Below, piece after piece: positions 42,666 to 54,216 of a stretch of 64,000 bases of DNA. A model generated the notes under the pieces. That model saw only the letters and a program-made list of their open reading frames with translations. It ran no database searches and was not told where the DNA came from. Each line of letters opens with the position of its first letter. Position 1 is the first letter of the stretch. The position numbers were made by a program, and so were the translations under genes. This DNA comes from Pleurodeles waltl. Taxonomy: Eukaryota; Chordata; Amphibia; Caudata; Salamandridae. The DNA lies in NCBI RefSeq assembly GCF_031143425.1, contig NC_090438.1:757233823-757297822 (forward strand). Reading direction: 5' to 3'.

Positions 42666-43625
42666 CCTAAAACAAATAAAGCCAGCTAATTGAAAACAAA
42701 ATGTGAGTTACAAACCACAAGGCCAATGGCAAGCAACAGGCAGAATGCATTCCCAAGGAAGCTCTACGAATGTACTTAAAGTGACAGCAGTGGGATACTT
42801 TGTGGGGAAAGTCCAATATTTTAGTCCAGTCCGTATCTTGCAGAGGTTTGGCCACATCAATCACCCAGGTAGTATGACGAGAAGACCTGGAGTGGTTTCC
42901 ATGTTGCAGGAAACGTCTGTAAACCCATTCTATCAGTCTGCCACCAGTTCCTATGGTGTAGAGCTTCTGTCACACCTCTTGGAGGGTTAGTGCTAGGTGG
43001 CAGACATGAAATTTAGTGATTATTTAAGGTGGTTGTAAGCAAGGAGTTGACTGGGGTGAAGATGGTAGTCTGCCACAAGGGTTTGGAAAGTTATCAGCTC
43101 GCTGTCCAGAAATAAATCCCTCAATTTGAAGACACCTGCAGCATACCACTAATGAAGTTGCTCTGAGCACATGAGCACAGCGGTTCTGTGCGAGTGGGAA
43201 GACTTAGCAAAGATAGTGCATGAGCACAGGGTTTCTTCGTGTCAGTGAGTTTACAGGTTCTAGCAAGGCAAGAGAAAGATGTGTATGATAACCCCAGATG
43301 GTGATCCGTAGAATGGTCAGTAAGAAACAATGAGCATTTCATTAAGCCTTCCTTAAAAGTACTTACTGATAAACCCCATCTCATGCAGGGAGGTGGCCAG
43401 AAAGCCAGCGAGCCAACCATTGGACCGGTGCAGCTGAATAATAGCATTTTAAGTCCAGAAAACCTAATCCACCCGCAGTCACGGGTAGCATTACAGTGGA
43501 AAGAGCTATCCGACGGCGCAGCAGCGACTAAATCAGATGCATGGCATGTCTGAAGAAAGAATGAAGGACGAGCAGGAGCATGTTTACTAAATAGTACTAT
43601 CATTGGGGTAGCACCCCTTCTTTAC
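42666..43625 (-). pseudogene. L1-like LINE ORF2, C-terminal fragment
   Basis: Read downward from 43,625 on the minus strand: YYLVNMLLLVLHSFFRHAM, then RRRIALSTVMLPVTAGGLGF and LKCYYSAAPVQWLARW near 43.36-43.51 kb. This is the L1/Tx1-type block R-R-I-x-L-x-x-L-x-L-P-x-x-x-G-G-L-G-x-x-x-L-x-x-Y-Y-x-A-A-Q-x-x-W-L-x-x-W. Further down, DVAKPLQDTDWTKIL and FPHKVSHCCHFKYI near 42.80-42.87 kb match the next block (W...H-K-V-S...F-K-Y-I). Stops separate the blocks. RT palm and Cys-rich end are absent. It is a different part of the family's ORF2 from that kept at 22.7-24 kb, with some overlap. Confidence 0.75.
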
Positions 43626-44884
43626 CAGTGCCACGTGGCCCACTACAGAAAGCAGAAGAGAAGACTAAAAAGCAAACTGGGTTTGGAGGGACTGTGACGC
43701 TCTGCTGAGATTTCCATCCTGCATATCAGTGGGAGAATGGTGAATATTAATCACTAGGTAACTGGCTCCCAGTTCAATCTAAAATCTAATTGCATATAAA
43801 GGGGAAAACACTGACATATGTTAAAGAAAAACAAGTTACAAAGTCAACATTTTTACTTTTTGTTTGTGCAAATATTTTGAAGATTCTGTTTGTACTTGAC
43901 AATTAGGGATAAACCAGATCACTAGTTTGGCTTTTGCTCAATTCCAAAACCATTTAAAGACATGGACAAAGTCTTGCCCCTGTTCACCCTTCACAAGCAT
44001 GAACAGCAGACTATTGCACCAGAAGAGTTTGCCAAAGTGGATGGGTGTTGCTTGTTCAACCACTTGACAGTGCCTCTTCGGTTTCTCTCCTGTGTGCAGA
44101 GACAACTCCCCAAGTACCCAATACCTTCTGAGTCTTGGTGGACCCATCTTGTCTGATTTTAGGAATTGTCCCACCTTGTTCTTCTCTTCCTTGTTTATCC
44201 AGTTATTAGCAACAACCCTTTGAATCTCCCATTTCATCTCAATTTCATCCTCTTCCTTTATTATCTTTGATTGGTAGTCCGGGCTCCCATTTCTGACATA
44301 AATGTAGAGTCCCAGACATACACTCTAGTGCTGCGAGACTACAGACAAGTTGTGGGTACCTCACATCCTGACATTAGGTGTCAGACTGTCGCCTATACCA
44401 TCTGCCCTGCCTCATTACATTTTTTTTTAGTTTGAAAGTCAATAGGCAGTTGGGGTGAGCCAGATGTTTTTGTTCAATTTGTTTAATTAACTTAATGTTT
44501 CCCAAACTTTTTGCCAGGGGTTTTAAAATGTTCAGAAACATAATCAAAATGTTGCTGTTTGTTTCTCTTGAAGAAAGATTGGGTAGATTTGGGTAGAGGT
44601 GATGGCCTTGACACAGTGATGAAGGGCATTAATTTACTATAGAACAAGGACGTAATGTGACACCTGAATGTAGCATACCAGGAGGCAATCACAAAAAGAC
44701 CACAGTGAATAAATAGTGCTATGTTAAAAAAAGAGTAAATAAATGCACTGACAACATAGTGAGGCATGGCCTCTCTTGGTTGTGTCTGTAAAACTGACGT
44801 TTAAAAATAAAAAATGTGTCCAGAATTTTGACCCTTTATCCTGAATGTTTTACAGTCCTGTCCAGAATTTGCCTCAATGCCAGG
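43626..44884. other. Unassigned stretch
   Basis: This is the longest stretch without a recognised element. A 99-codon minus-strand reading (44,237-43,938) and a 64-codon plus-strand reading in the same place show no known domain. Neither has splice-site or start context that would support an exon. An AT-rich part at 44.4-44.8 kb holds a 91-codon minus-strand reading that looks like chance. It could be the least-disturbed host DNA in the window. Confidence 0.4.
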
Positions 44885-45650
44885 GGGTCACCCTAATCAA
44901 GACAAGAGAAGGAGTGGATGAGGCACGTCCGACCGAAGAAGGAGTTGCTTACAAATTCGGAAGAACGGGAACCCAAGAGACGGGGATGGGAGGCACAGCT
45001 GTGATTGCCCAGGAAGACGAGACGGAACAAGCAGGTCAAAGAGCAAGAGGTGACCAGCCCCTGCGCGGAGGCCTCGTGGTAGAAGCAGGAAAAGATCCCT
45101 GCTGGTAGGCTCACCATCCGAGCCACGCTCCGTTAGGAGTGTGGCTTTCACAGGTGTGCAATCGGGTTTGCGGTTGTGTAACACAGGTGGAAGTGAGAAA
45201 GGAAACTTGATCACAGAAGGACTAACATGACTCTTAATTTCAATTTCTTTTTCCTTTTTGCACATTTGTGCAGTTGGTGGTGGAGATGCTATAGGAATCA
45301 AACGCACCTTCTAATAACCTAGGTCTCCTTTCTGGATGACGCATGACTAATTCCCTAGAGTCCTAAAGAAACTCCCCCCCTCCCACTTTCCTCTAAGCAC
45401 TACAAGAAAAAATTCTAAATAGTCATGTTATAAACTGTGAAGGTGGTGGTAACCACCAAACAGAAGAAGAAAATATAACTTATCAGCATCTATTTCTTTC
45501 TATCTATCTGAGGGACTGGTAGGCCATTCTCCTGACTTTTGAGACCTGAAAGAAGAGAAAGATTGGGGCCCAAATTAACCTGTAACTTAAGGCTCTAAAT
45601 ACCATGAATAAAACAACTAAATATAACTAAACAGAATTTGACTCAATGCT
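44885..45650 (+). repeat. Fragment of the element C leader family
   Basis: It aligns with 31,290-32,040 over most of its length. Shared words are CGGGAACCCAAGAGA, GGCCTCGTGGTAGAAGCAGG, GGAGATGCTATAGGAATCAAA, GACGCATGACTAATTCCCTAGAG, GAAGGTGGTGGTAAC and GCATCTATTTCTTTCT. In element C this sequence lies directly before gag, so it is 5' LTR/leader. Here no gag follows; the match fades near 45,600. It could be a solo leader, or the 3' LTR of an element whose body is lost. Confidence 0.75.
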
Positions 45651-46349
45651 GTGACCTGAAGCTTAAATCACCAAAAGAAGAAAACCGCTGAAACCACTGT
45701 ACCGGGTGCATTATACGGTGTAGTTGTACAACCTCACTGTGTAATACACTCATCAACCCCCCTAGGACCTTTAGGTTTCATTTGGCAAACTTCAAGTCAA
45801 CTCTAGGTAGCTTTGGCTCTGAGCAGCAAGGCTTACACAAAGGAACACGTGTAAAGCATTTTAATAGGACCAGAAGAAGTTAACGTACCACTCAAGAAAT
45901 GAGACACAAATTTATTAAAATACACTGTATATTTATAAGAATTTAGACATTACAATAAAAAAGATCCACCGGAGGTTTTTGGAGATATGGGATCTATGCA
46001 AAATAATAAATCAAAGCTTTTCAATTCAACCATGAACAAGCATTGGCAACTTTGAAAAATTTTACACGTAGAAACCTTTTAAAAGGAAAACTTGGGGAAG
46101 TGTCAATCCGATCACGTAGAGTTACTTGGAGCAACCACCCCTGGCAGGGATATAGTCAGGGGGGCCAGGCAGGTCCTCACGACAATACTCTCAACAGAAG
46201 AAGCAGTCTTCAAGCAGTTCCACGCACTTAGTCAGTGTTGCAATGGAGTCCTATGGGGTGATCCCAATGCAAGGGATGAAGGATGCTGAAGTTGCCTCAA
46301 GGATGCTGTGGAAATCACGAGGTTGACAGGGTTCTTCCTGCAGGCACTG
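45651..46349. other. Unassigned stretch, possibly an LTR in minus orientation
   Basis: The part at 45.8-46.0 kb (TTTATTAAAATACACTG, complement of a poly(A)-signal-like sequence) looks like the end of another LTR read on the minus strand, but no second copy exists in the window. No protein resemblance was found. Confidence 0.3.
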
Positions 46350-49155
46350 CACAGGATTCTATACTGAGTCCAGGCAACCCTTAGTGATAGTTTTTTGGTG
46401 CCTAGATAACCAAAGCTGTCTAGAGGTAACTGTGGAGAGCAGCTCAGGCTTAGCAAGGAGGACTGTAAAGCAATTTCATTGCCACAGTAGTCACTCAGTA
46501 ATGGTCACACAAGAAAGAACCACACCAGGTGTTGCAGAAATAAAGTATACTTTATTACAACACTACTACTGTGCTAATGGTAGTATAGCTCCACTTGGAG
46601 ATGTCTACACACAAAATATACACTCAGCAACAAGCAGGAGAATTACAGAAATACATGGGACCCTATTTGGGGGGGAAGGGGGGTGGGAGGGGGGGGAGAG
46701 AGGGAATCCTTTAATAAGAAAGTCGTTTAAGAATGAGGATGCCAAACCAAGGTAAGTGTGTTAGAATCCCAAGGGCTGGGGGCGTAAGGATTTACCTGAG
46801 GTAAGTATCAGAGATCCCACAGGCACCCTGGTGCAGAGTCGTTATCGAGCTGGGTGTCCCATATGCTAACACAGGACTGTCACAGTTGGTATTTTTAGGA
46901 TTCAGGATCCTTCCCAGAGAACTCTGAGGAAACCAGTTGGCACAAAGAAGGTTGGATAGTACCCCAACCCATGAATAGCCAAAAGAAGGGGACATGGTCC
47001 AGACCACTTAGAGATGTACAGGCGGTGCATGTAGGCAATGCCCACCATCTTAGAGGCGAGGTTCCTGCCTGTCAGTGAAGGATGCAGTCCAGGGGATGCA
47101 GAAGATCCTTGGAGTCGTCCACGAGCTGTCCCACGTCGGTCACCAGATTGCAGGAGGGTCACTGGTCAGCAGGACCACCAACAAGCACTGACAAATGCAA
47201 AAGTTGTTACAGAGACGATTGCAGATTCTTGGGAACCAGCAAAGTCCACACAACGCAACCCTTGGAAAGGAGTCAGGGCTGGTCCTCAGCAGGATGGAAA
47301 GCCAGCAGGAATTGTTGGACCCACCACGAGTAACCCACTGGCAGCAGGCATAGGGAGTCGCAGGAAGGCCTCACCAGCACAACAAAACAGGCACAAAGTT
47401 GCAAGGGCTGCAGAGTGCTGGATGCTAGGGGCTACTTGGAGCTTCAAGATCTCCTGAAGTAAGAGCCAACAAGCCTTGGTAAGAGCAACAGTCGCTGTGC
47501 ATAGTGGTTCCGGTCCAGTGGCTGCAGCTAAGGCCCACCATCTCCAGAAGACTAGAAGGACCTGTAGAGGACCACAGAACCAGCACTTGTGTTACATAGC
47601 CTTTCAATGTCTCCATGGGACAGCAGGATCTACCAATCGGTCGTTGTTGTCTTAAGGTGCCTGCGGATGCAGAGGAGTAACTCTTTCACTCAAAGGGAGA
47701 TTCCGTATTGCTTCTTGGATACAAACAGAGTCCTTGCCACACTGAAGGATGCACAGCCACGGATGTTGCAGAAATCTTGCAGGAGCAGTAGAAACATTGT
47801 TGCAGTGGGAGCCCACTCAACTGGATACAGTCTTGTTTGAGCTCTAAAAGCAAACCAGTAGCGGTTCCGGCGGCCAGGAGCATGAGAGTATTGCAGAGAA
47901 TTCCTTTGTAGAGTTTTGCTTGACGAATCTAAGGACCCACACTTGGGGGCAGCCCTTAAGTAACCCTAAAAGGGGGTTGGTCACTACCTGCAGTGATCCA
48001 CCTATCAGAGGGGTTAGGGATGTCATCTATCTGGCCTAGCCAGTCGGATGCTCCCCTGGGCCTCTGCACATCTTGTTTCCAAGATGGCAGAACCAACCAG
48101 CCACCGGGCAGAGCTCTGTGCACCTCCCTGGGGGAGGAGCTGGGCAGGGGGGAGGTCACTCCCCTGTCTTTGTGCGGTTTCATGCCAGAGCGGGAACTGG
48201 GGGTTCCTTCACTGGTGCAAACCGGTTTCTGCAAGGAGGACACCAAATGTGCCCTTCAAAGCTGTCTGGTGGCGCTCAGAGGCCACCCTAGCCCAGAGAC
48301 ACCAATTTCAAAGGGAGAGGTGGCCACACCTCTACACTACAGGAAATCCTTTGTTCTGCCTTCCACTGCTTGAGTTAAGCTCCTTAGAAGGAGGGCAGAC
48401 AGTGTCTAGGGTCGGCAGCAGCACGGGCTGGCATGCAGACCCCCGCAAGGCTGTACAGGCAGAACTGGAGGATCCTCTAAGGAACCCCCAGGATAATTGG
48501 TACCAACTACCACTGGAATCTGTGTGGTTGCATGATTCCAACAAGTGTGATACCAAGCACGCCTAGGTTCGGAAAAGCCATTTTGTAGTTGGACTACTTG
48601 TGTTGACCAGTGTCCACTAGATACCTTAAGATGGCTTTTCCATCACTTAAAAAGCCCAGGGAATGAAGTCTGGGGTTTGTGGGGGCACCTCTGCTCATGC
48701 AGGGGTGCCCTCACACTTAGGAACATGCACCCTGCCCTTGGGCTGAAGGGCCTACCTGAGGGATGACTTATAATGTCCAAGCCCAGTGACCACAATATAA
48801 GGCAAGCCTTATATCTAAAATGAAAGGTGCATGCACCATTCCACGCAGGCTGCAATGACAGGCCTGCAGACCGTTTGTATGGGCTCCCATGGGTGGCATA
48901 ATACATTCCACAGCCCAGGGGAGTCCCCTGGTGTACCAACGCCCTCGGCACTTAAGTACCATATTCTAGGGACTTACATGGGTGGACCAGTATGCCACTT
49001 GTGGGGTGTAAACATTACCAAACAACCACATTTAGAGGAGCGAGCACAGATACAGGGGTCCTGGTTAGCAGGATCCCAGTGCACTACAGTCTAAACACAC
49101 TGACACCAGGCAAAAAGTGCAGGTAACTATGTCAGAAAGATGCTACTTTCCTACA
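46350..49155 (-). mobile_element. Long LTR, family LTR2, minus orientation
   Basis: The plus-strand right end GATGCTACTTTCCTACA (to 49,155) is the complement of the LTR start TGTAGGAAAGTAGC, complete here. The body matches the copies at 55-57.6 kb and 15.3-17.9 kb (GGGACTTACATGGGTGG, GGCTCCCATGGGTGGCATAA near 48,880, AACAAAGGATTTCC complement near 48,350). The 3' part near 46,360 shares a TTGCCTGGAC end with the copy at 57.66 kb, so these two form a subgroup. A G-rich run lies at 46,673-46,705. No internal gypsy region adjoins it. Reading frames up to 172 codons have no domain. Confidence 0.78.
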
Positions 49156-49914
49156 TTATGTGTTTCTCCCTTCTTATTTACAGTGTTTTAATATTTTGTT
49201 GTGCTTTCTTTGCATCATATTTGTTAAGTAATGGCTCCTAGAGATAGTCGCAGAAGACAGGAAATACACACTGAAAGAGACTGACAATTTGGAAAGAGGA
49301 ACCCTAATACACCTTCCTGAATTCTGAAACCAAAGAACAAAAATACTTGAGCAAGGTAAGCTGATGTTCCTGTTTTTCCAAATGCAACAAACCCTCACCA
49401 TAGAAATCTGTGGTTGATGACGAGCTTAAACCTTGATGAAAAAGTGTATTTTTCAGCTCATGCCCCCTTCCACATCATGCATCTTGGCACTGAGCAGTTT
49501 AAAAATGTTGAGTACAAAAACATGAACATGACAGAAAAAAATGGACAAGCTTGTGCCCTAAAAAATATCACGAAAAAAATAGAAAAAAACAGGGTTGTTC
49601 CACCATGTTAACCATTTTCAATGCCAAGCAAGCTCAAATAAAGAGATGAAAGCACAATGGGTTCCTCACTGATTTTAACATCTTTCCACGTTTCAAATGA
49701 AGCAAATAATATGTACAGGCAAACCGAATACCTCAGGCGTTTAATTAATTTGCATGGCCCATTATTGGAGGCCTTTGTGAAAAAGGAGGCGACATCTATG
49801 AAGTGAAATTTATGTTGACAATATTGTTAAAAAAGCTCCATATGTTTCAACAATGGCAGTTTGTTAACTGTAAAGGTGGCAGGGCACAAATGAGCTGTTT
49901 ACTTACCTTAAGTA
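49156..49914. other. AT-rich unassigned stretch
   Basis: No coding signal or repeat shared with the rest of the window. Confidence 0.35.
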
Positions 49915-49932
49915 ATGCCTTATCTGGTACTG

Positions 49933-50010
49933 GACTATCTAGCTGCATATTCCTTACCTTAGAATTTTCTTCAGACATCAGACTGGATCCAGAAATTTTC
50001 AAGTACCCCT
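49933..50010. repeat. Left inverted terminal repeat of DIRS E2
   Basis: It pairs with 54,141-54,208 in inverted orientation. The core is CTAGCTGCATATTCCTTACC followed by TTAGAATTT. Confidence 0.82.
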
Positions 50011-50350
50011 GCGTGCCAGTAGGTACCGGCGTTCAGCTCCGCATCAGCATTGTCCACGCTGGAAGTGACACGTGCAATGTCTACATAGATGCCACCCCAG
50101 CGCGCTAAGGTCATTTTCTTATTGCGACTTTCCAAGCCAGGAGTGCAGAGCCACAAGGTACACTGACAACTGGTGTGAGTTTCGAAGGCCGGTAGAAGAG
50201 TGACCCTCATACTGTAATCAGTTCGCAGAGCGACGAGTATGGGATGGTCAGTAAGGAATCGGAGACTAGATAGATTCTTTACCAGAAAATGGTGTTACAG
50301 AAGGTAAGTAACTTACTTGCTCATCTGATAGACTTCTAGCCACAGATTCC

Positions 50351-50976
50351 TCACTTATAAATAGATATCCATGCAAACCACAACCCCAGAGGTGCGTCTG
50401 CGAACAGATTGGACCAAAAAGTCCTGCATGACCAAACAGGCAAAATGCCCGTCCAGGCAGTAGTGTTTGGTGAACTTATGTAGTGATGCCCACATTGCTG
50501 CCCGGCAGTTGTCCAGCACAAAGACTCTGAGTTAACACAGTCATTACAGTCTTGGCTCTCGTGGAGTAAAGCACACAAACCCTAATGGGGTTGCTGTTTG
50601 CCAATGCATAGCAGATCTTTGTGCAGAGCACTATCCATCGTGAGGTGGCCCGCTTCTGCACTCCCTTCCCTGTCTTAGCTCCAACATAACCTACTAAGAG
50701 TTGATCATCCACCTGGAACTCTTTAGCTTGATCAATGTAGAACGAAAATGCTCTTTTTTGTGTCCAGATGGTGGAGACTCTCCTTTTAGAAGGATGAGGC
50801 TGAGCAAAGAAGGTAGGCAAGCTAATGGTCTGGGCTACATGAAAAGGTGTAACAGCCTTCAGCAGAAAGGAGGCACAAGTCCTGAGAACCAGCTTATCTG
50901 GGTAAAAGGTGGCATAAGGAGTGTGCACAGAGTGTGTCTGCATTTCACTGACCCTCCTGGTCGATGTAATGGCCAC
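50351..50976 (-). pseudogene. DIRS tyrosine recombinase, catalytic half (E2)
   Basis: The minus strand opens with MAITSTRRVSEMQTHSVH, the DIRS block with the first catalytic Arg (S-T-R-R-V-S-E). It runs 166 codons through YPDKLVLRTCASFLLKAV, FYIDQAKEFQVDDQLLVGYV and QKRATSRWIVLCTKICYALA. The expected H-x-x-R near the end and the final Tyr are only seen as degenerate pieces (LYSTRAKTVM in frame, then a shifted S-W-S-S-x-x-T-F-x-x-Y-Y-type end not recognised). The first half (core-binding) is not cleanly readable above 50,976. It would join the cDNA circle to the chromosome. Confidence 0.8.
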
Positions 50977-50995
50977 TCAGAAAGCAGTCTTGGCT

Positions 50996-51400
50996 TTAAA
51001 TGCCAACTGGATCGCCGCAAGCTCCAATAGGTCGATATGAAGCACGGACTTCACTGGAGACTAGAGCCCTCTGATCTCCACCTCTCCCAGATGGCCACCT
51101 CGGCCTAGGAGTGAAGTATCTGTCACTACAGTCAACTCTTTTTGGAGAAGGGCGAAGGGTCTGATGCTGACCCAATTGCGGTTCATCAGCCACCACTGCA
51201 GGTCTTTTGTAGTTCCCTCTGAAATCTGAACCATGTCGGAGAGATTCCACAGATGCTGTGCCCACTGGAACTTCAGGTCCCACTGGAACTTCAGGTCCCA
51301 CTGCAGAGCTCTCAAATGCCAGTGGGTCACAAGAAGGATGCAGAAGACCATCAGGCCCAGCAGACTTCAGCATGTTGTTAGGAGACCTCAGCAAATGCAC
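50996..51400 (-). pseudogene. DIRS RNase H (E2)
   Basis: LQKELTVVTDTSLLGRGGHL near 51,130 is the family's first strand (V-T-D-A-S-L-x-G-W-G-A/G-H), catalytic Asp present and Trp changed to Arg. Before it, DLQWWLMNRNWVSI matches the DIRS linker (L-x-W-W-L-x-x-x-N). An 18-bp tandem doubling (CTGGAACTTCAGGTCCCA at 51,266-51,301) lies in the linker. A shift near 51,060 ends the reading. Order and strand agree with the RT above it. Confidence 0.78.
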
Positions 51401-51439
51401 AAAGTCTGCTGTAGTCTGGAGGTGGGAGGTGAGCTTGCC

Positions 51440-51900
51440 TTCAGCTAGTCGTCAAGATAGGGGAAGATCGACACCCCCAATCATGGCAGATGAGCTGCGA
51501 CCACCACCATCACCTTGGTGAACACCCGAGGGGCACTGGTGAGGCCAAGGGGAAGTACAGTAAACAAAGTTCTTGTGGACTACCATAAACAACAGGTAAC
51601 TTCTGCGGGCAGACAGGATGGGAATGTGGAAATAAGCGTCCTGCAAGTCCAACACTAGCATTTAGTCTCCCTCCTGGGTCCAGGGCAGAGAAGACCCGAG
51701 CTAATGTGAGCATTTTTAATTTCTCCTCCTTGAGGAAGAGTTTTAGGATTGAGATCTAGGATGAGGCGAAGGACCTTGTCCTTTTTGGGTACCAGAAAGG
51801 TAGTGGGAATAGCAACCAGAGACTACGTCTAGCACCAGGACTCACTGTATAGCTCCCCTTGGCCAAGAGAGCTGTGTCTTCCTCCCGGACTAGGGGCAAA
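51440..51900 (-). pseudogene. DIRS reverse transcriptase (E2)
   Basis: The fingers lie in the end of the 301-codon reading (FPLPFWYPKRTRSFASS, equivalent to F-L-V-P-K-K-D-G-S-L-R-P). After shifts, the palm appears as VLDLQDAYFHIPILSARRSY (near 51,640, first catalytic Asp present). Next comes a G-L-A-S-A-P-R-V-F-T-K-V-type block near 51,530 in another frame. The Y-x-D-D box would be near 51,450-51,470, where the frame is broken and a Y-L-D-D-W-L equivalent reads as IFPYLDD-like in a shifted frame. The domain is short but in the right place. Confidence 0.75.
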
Positions 51901-53400
51901 TGATCCTCCATCATCCAGTCATGAGATGGTGGCATGGAGGACGGGGTAGTTTTGAAGGGGAGGAAGTAGCCCCTTCGGACATTCTGCAACACCACCTGTC
52001 CAGTGTTATGAACTGCTAGTGGGGTAGGTGATGGACAGTCCTGGTGCCAACTAGCTGCCCATGATGGTAAAGGGGGCAAATTAGGAAGGCTTGGAGGCTG
52101 CAGCTGCTGGGGGAGGGGGGTATACTGACCCGACCATTGGCTACCTGACCCATGAAGCCTATGGGTACCGTGCCCTCTGCTCAGTGGCTGGGATGGAATG
52201 GGAGTGGCTATAACCTCCTTCAGTAGCCACAAAAGGAGAGAAAAGCAGATTGGGGATGACAGGGCCACTGAGAGGCCCAAAGACTTGGCCACATGCCAAC
52301 AGTCCTTAAAGCGGTCCAGTGCCGAACCTGCCTTGTCTCCGAAGCGACGGGTGCCATCAAACGACATGTCCATAAGGAAAGCTTTGACATCCCCTGAAAA
52401 GCCAGACATCCTCAACCAGGTGTAGGGCCTTAGGGCCACTGTCAAAGAAACCACTCTGCCCAGTGAGTTGCTTGTGTCGAGTACACATTGTATTGTAAAC
52501 TTTGCTGCATCTCTTATTGGGAATGGCCTGAGAGAGTAGTCTGGGACTCCTCTGGAACCTGTGGCAGCACTTGCACAACTGTATCCCACAGTGTGGAAGT
52601 AACAGCTTAAAAGCATGTGGTGTTCACAGATTGCAATGCAAGGCTGGCAGAAGAAAACCACTTCTTCCCCAAAGAGTCCAGCTTTTTGGATTCTGTATCT
52701 GGGGGCACGTTCAACAATGCGCCTTGGGATATTGAGACTTGGACCACCAAGTCCCCAACAGAATGTCAGTCAAGGCGTTATTGAACAGAAGTAGGGGGTT
52801 CTGATGAGGAAACTCCCAGTTGCAACACCTCCGTCAAGATGTTTGTCTTGACTGTCACAGAGAGCAAATGAAGGACAAGGTCCTTAGTCACCCTACTCAC
52901 CACCTTCGCATATGAAGTTCTCTCCTCCATAGCCATGGTAGGGAGAGAAAGTAGACCAGTATCTGGAGAACTATCCAGTCCACTGGCTTCACCCAGGTCC
53001 TCACACTAGTCAAGAGTAGAGTCTTCTCTATAGGGCTTAGTATCCTGCAGGGTCCAGTGACTGTTCCTCCCTAAGGCTTAGTCCAAGGGAATAGAGCTTA
53101 GACTGTAATCTAGGAAACCAGGTTCCTGCTGGTGTCAGATGCAGTGTCGTGCAATGCCCCTCCAGCTCCGTGTCAGGGATCACAATGGGGATGATGCCGC
53201 CAGTGCACGCTGGTGCCGCCGGGAGCATTGACATCAGGACCAGTGTTGAGGAAGTTTGAGTTGGTTGGTTTGAGTTGGTTGGTTGAGTTTGAGCTGGCGC
53301 CAGTCCAGATCCAAGAAAGGATCCCTGGGGATCCACTGGAGCAGAAGCCGCCATGGTTAAACCAGATGGGGTCACCTCCAAATCTGAAGGGCACTAAAGC
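51756..53400 (-). pseudogene. DIRS gag-like ORF1 and junction to RT (E2)
   Basis: The upper piece (53,394-53,037) is Ser/Pro/Thr/Gln-rich linker with no domain. The long open piece (52,661-51,756, 301 codons) starts with VPDYSLRPFPIRDAAKFTIQ, then LRMSGFSGDVKAFLMDM and FGDKAGSALDRFKDCWHVAK, the conserved C-terminal helices of DIRS ORF1. These are also found in E1 and at 58.5 kb. A Pro-rich tail (PLPQQLQPPSLPNLPPLP) then runs into the RT start without a stop. This open junction may be a fused frame from decay, as DIRS usually keep gag and pol in separate ORFs. Confidence 0.78.
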
Positions 53401-54140
53401 ACATCGGAGGGCTCGGTGCTATCCAAAAATGAGGTGCATGGCCTCATAAAAGTCTGTTATTTGGATAGGGGTTGCGGTGGCTCTTGGAAAGTCAGGGAGG
53501 CGTGGAGTTGGCCCAGGCACAGGCTCTGAAGAACCAGGTCTCGAATGTTGGCAGACAGAAGGGCTAAGGTTAAAGACCACTTCAACTTGTTGCTTTGCTT
53601 CTTGTGTCTCAACTTACCCAATCACTAAGGACTTGGAGTGGGAAGATGATGACTTTGGGCTCCGTGGCTTGTCCAGGGGCCTTCCTCTTGACCTGGACCT
53701 CGATTTGCATGCAGTCGCATGTTGTACTGCCATGGGCTTTAGGGACTGCTACCTCAAATCCTTCGGCTTCATGGTGTGGAAATTGGAGCACAACTTTGAG
53801 TCGCAGTCACACTCCAGAAACCACAGGCAGAAAAGATTGAGGTCCATCACCGACTTCTGCAGGGCTTAAATCCTGTCTTTCTAGATAACATCCTACATAC
53901 CAGGAGGAAATCCTCAAAAAACACCTGACAAAACATACAAAAAAGCCAGAAAAAAATTAAATGAAGGGTAGCTCTTCTCTGGATCAGTGCTGGTTGGTGC
54001 AGAAAGAAAACAACAGATGTCAGCATGCTTAGGTGGCGCCTACATAGGTACCACAAGGTCATTGCGGTATGGACAATGCTGACAACACCGAGCCGACTGA
54101 CGTCATCTGATGGCACACAGGGTTACTGCTCACAGAAATC

Positions 54141-54208
54141 TTCCAGATCCAGTCTGACGCCTGGGAAATTCAAAGGTAAGGAATCTGCAGCTAGAAGTCT
54201 CTGTCAGA
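54141..54208. repeat. Right inverted terminal repeat of DIRS E2
   Basis: It pairs with 49,933-50,010 in inverted orientation. The same terminus is present at 25.30-25.35 kb in fragment E0. Confidence 0.82.
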
Positions 54209-54216
54209 TTTGCCTG

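Larger units (their letters stand above)
49915..54216 (-). mobile_element. DIRS-like YR retrotransposon, near full length (E2)
   Basis: Both termini are present as inverted repeats: CTAGCTGCATATTCCTTACC at 49,939 and its near complement GGTAAGGAATCTGCAGCTAG at 54,175-54,194. A further block matches just inside (CAGACTGGATCC / AGATCCAGTCTG). Near 50,310-50,350 an internal copy of terminal words (AGACTTCTAGCCACAGATTC) fits the internal complementary region of DIRS. On the minus strand the order is gag, reverse transcriptase, RNase H, recombinase. There is no LTR and no integrase. Length of about 4.3 kb is somewhat short for DIRS, and stops and shifts are frequent. It is the reference copy for fragments E0, E1 and the scrap at 58.5 kb. 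Confidence 0.85.

Noticed and set aside
43938..44237. A possible host exon
   Set aside because: No known domain, no convincing splice sites, and two opposite strands are open over the same place.
48048..48566. A 172-codon plus-strand reading
   Set aside because: It lies antisense in an LTR2 copy; other LTR2 copies do not keep it open.
51266..51301. An 18-bp doubling as a target duplication
   Set aside because: The copies are directly adjacent with nothing between them, so it is a simple tandem duplication.
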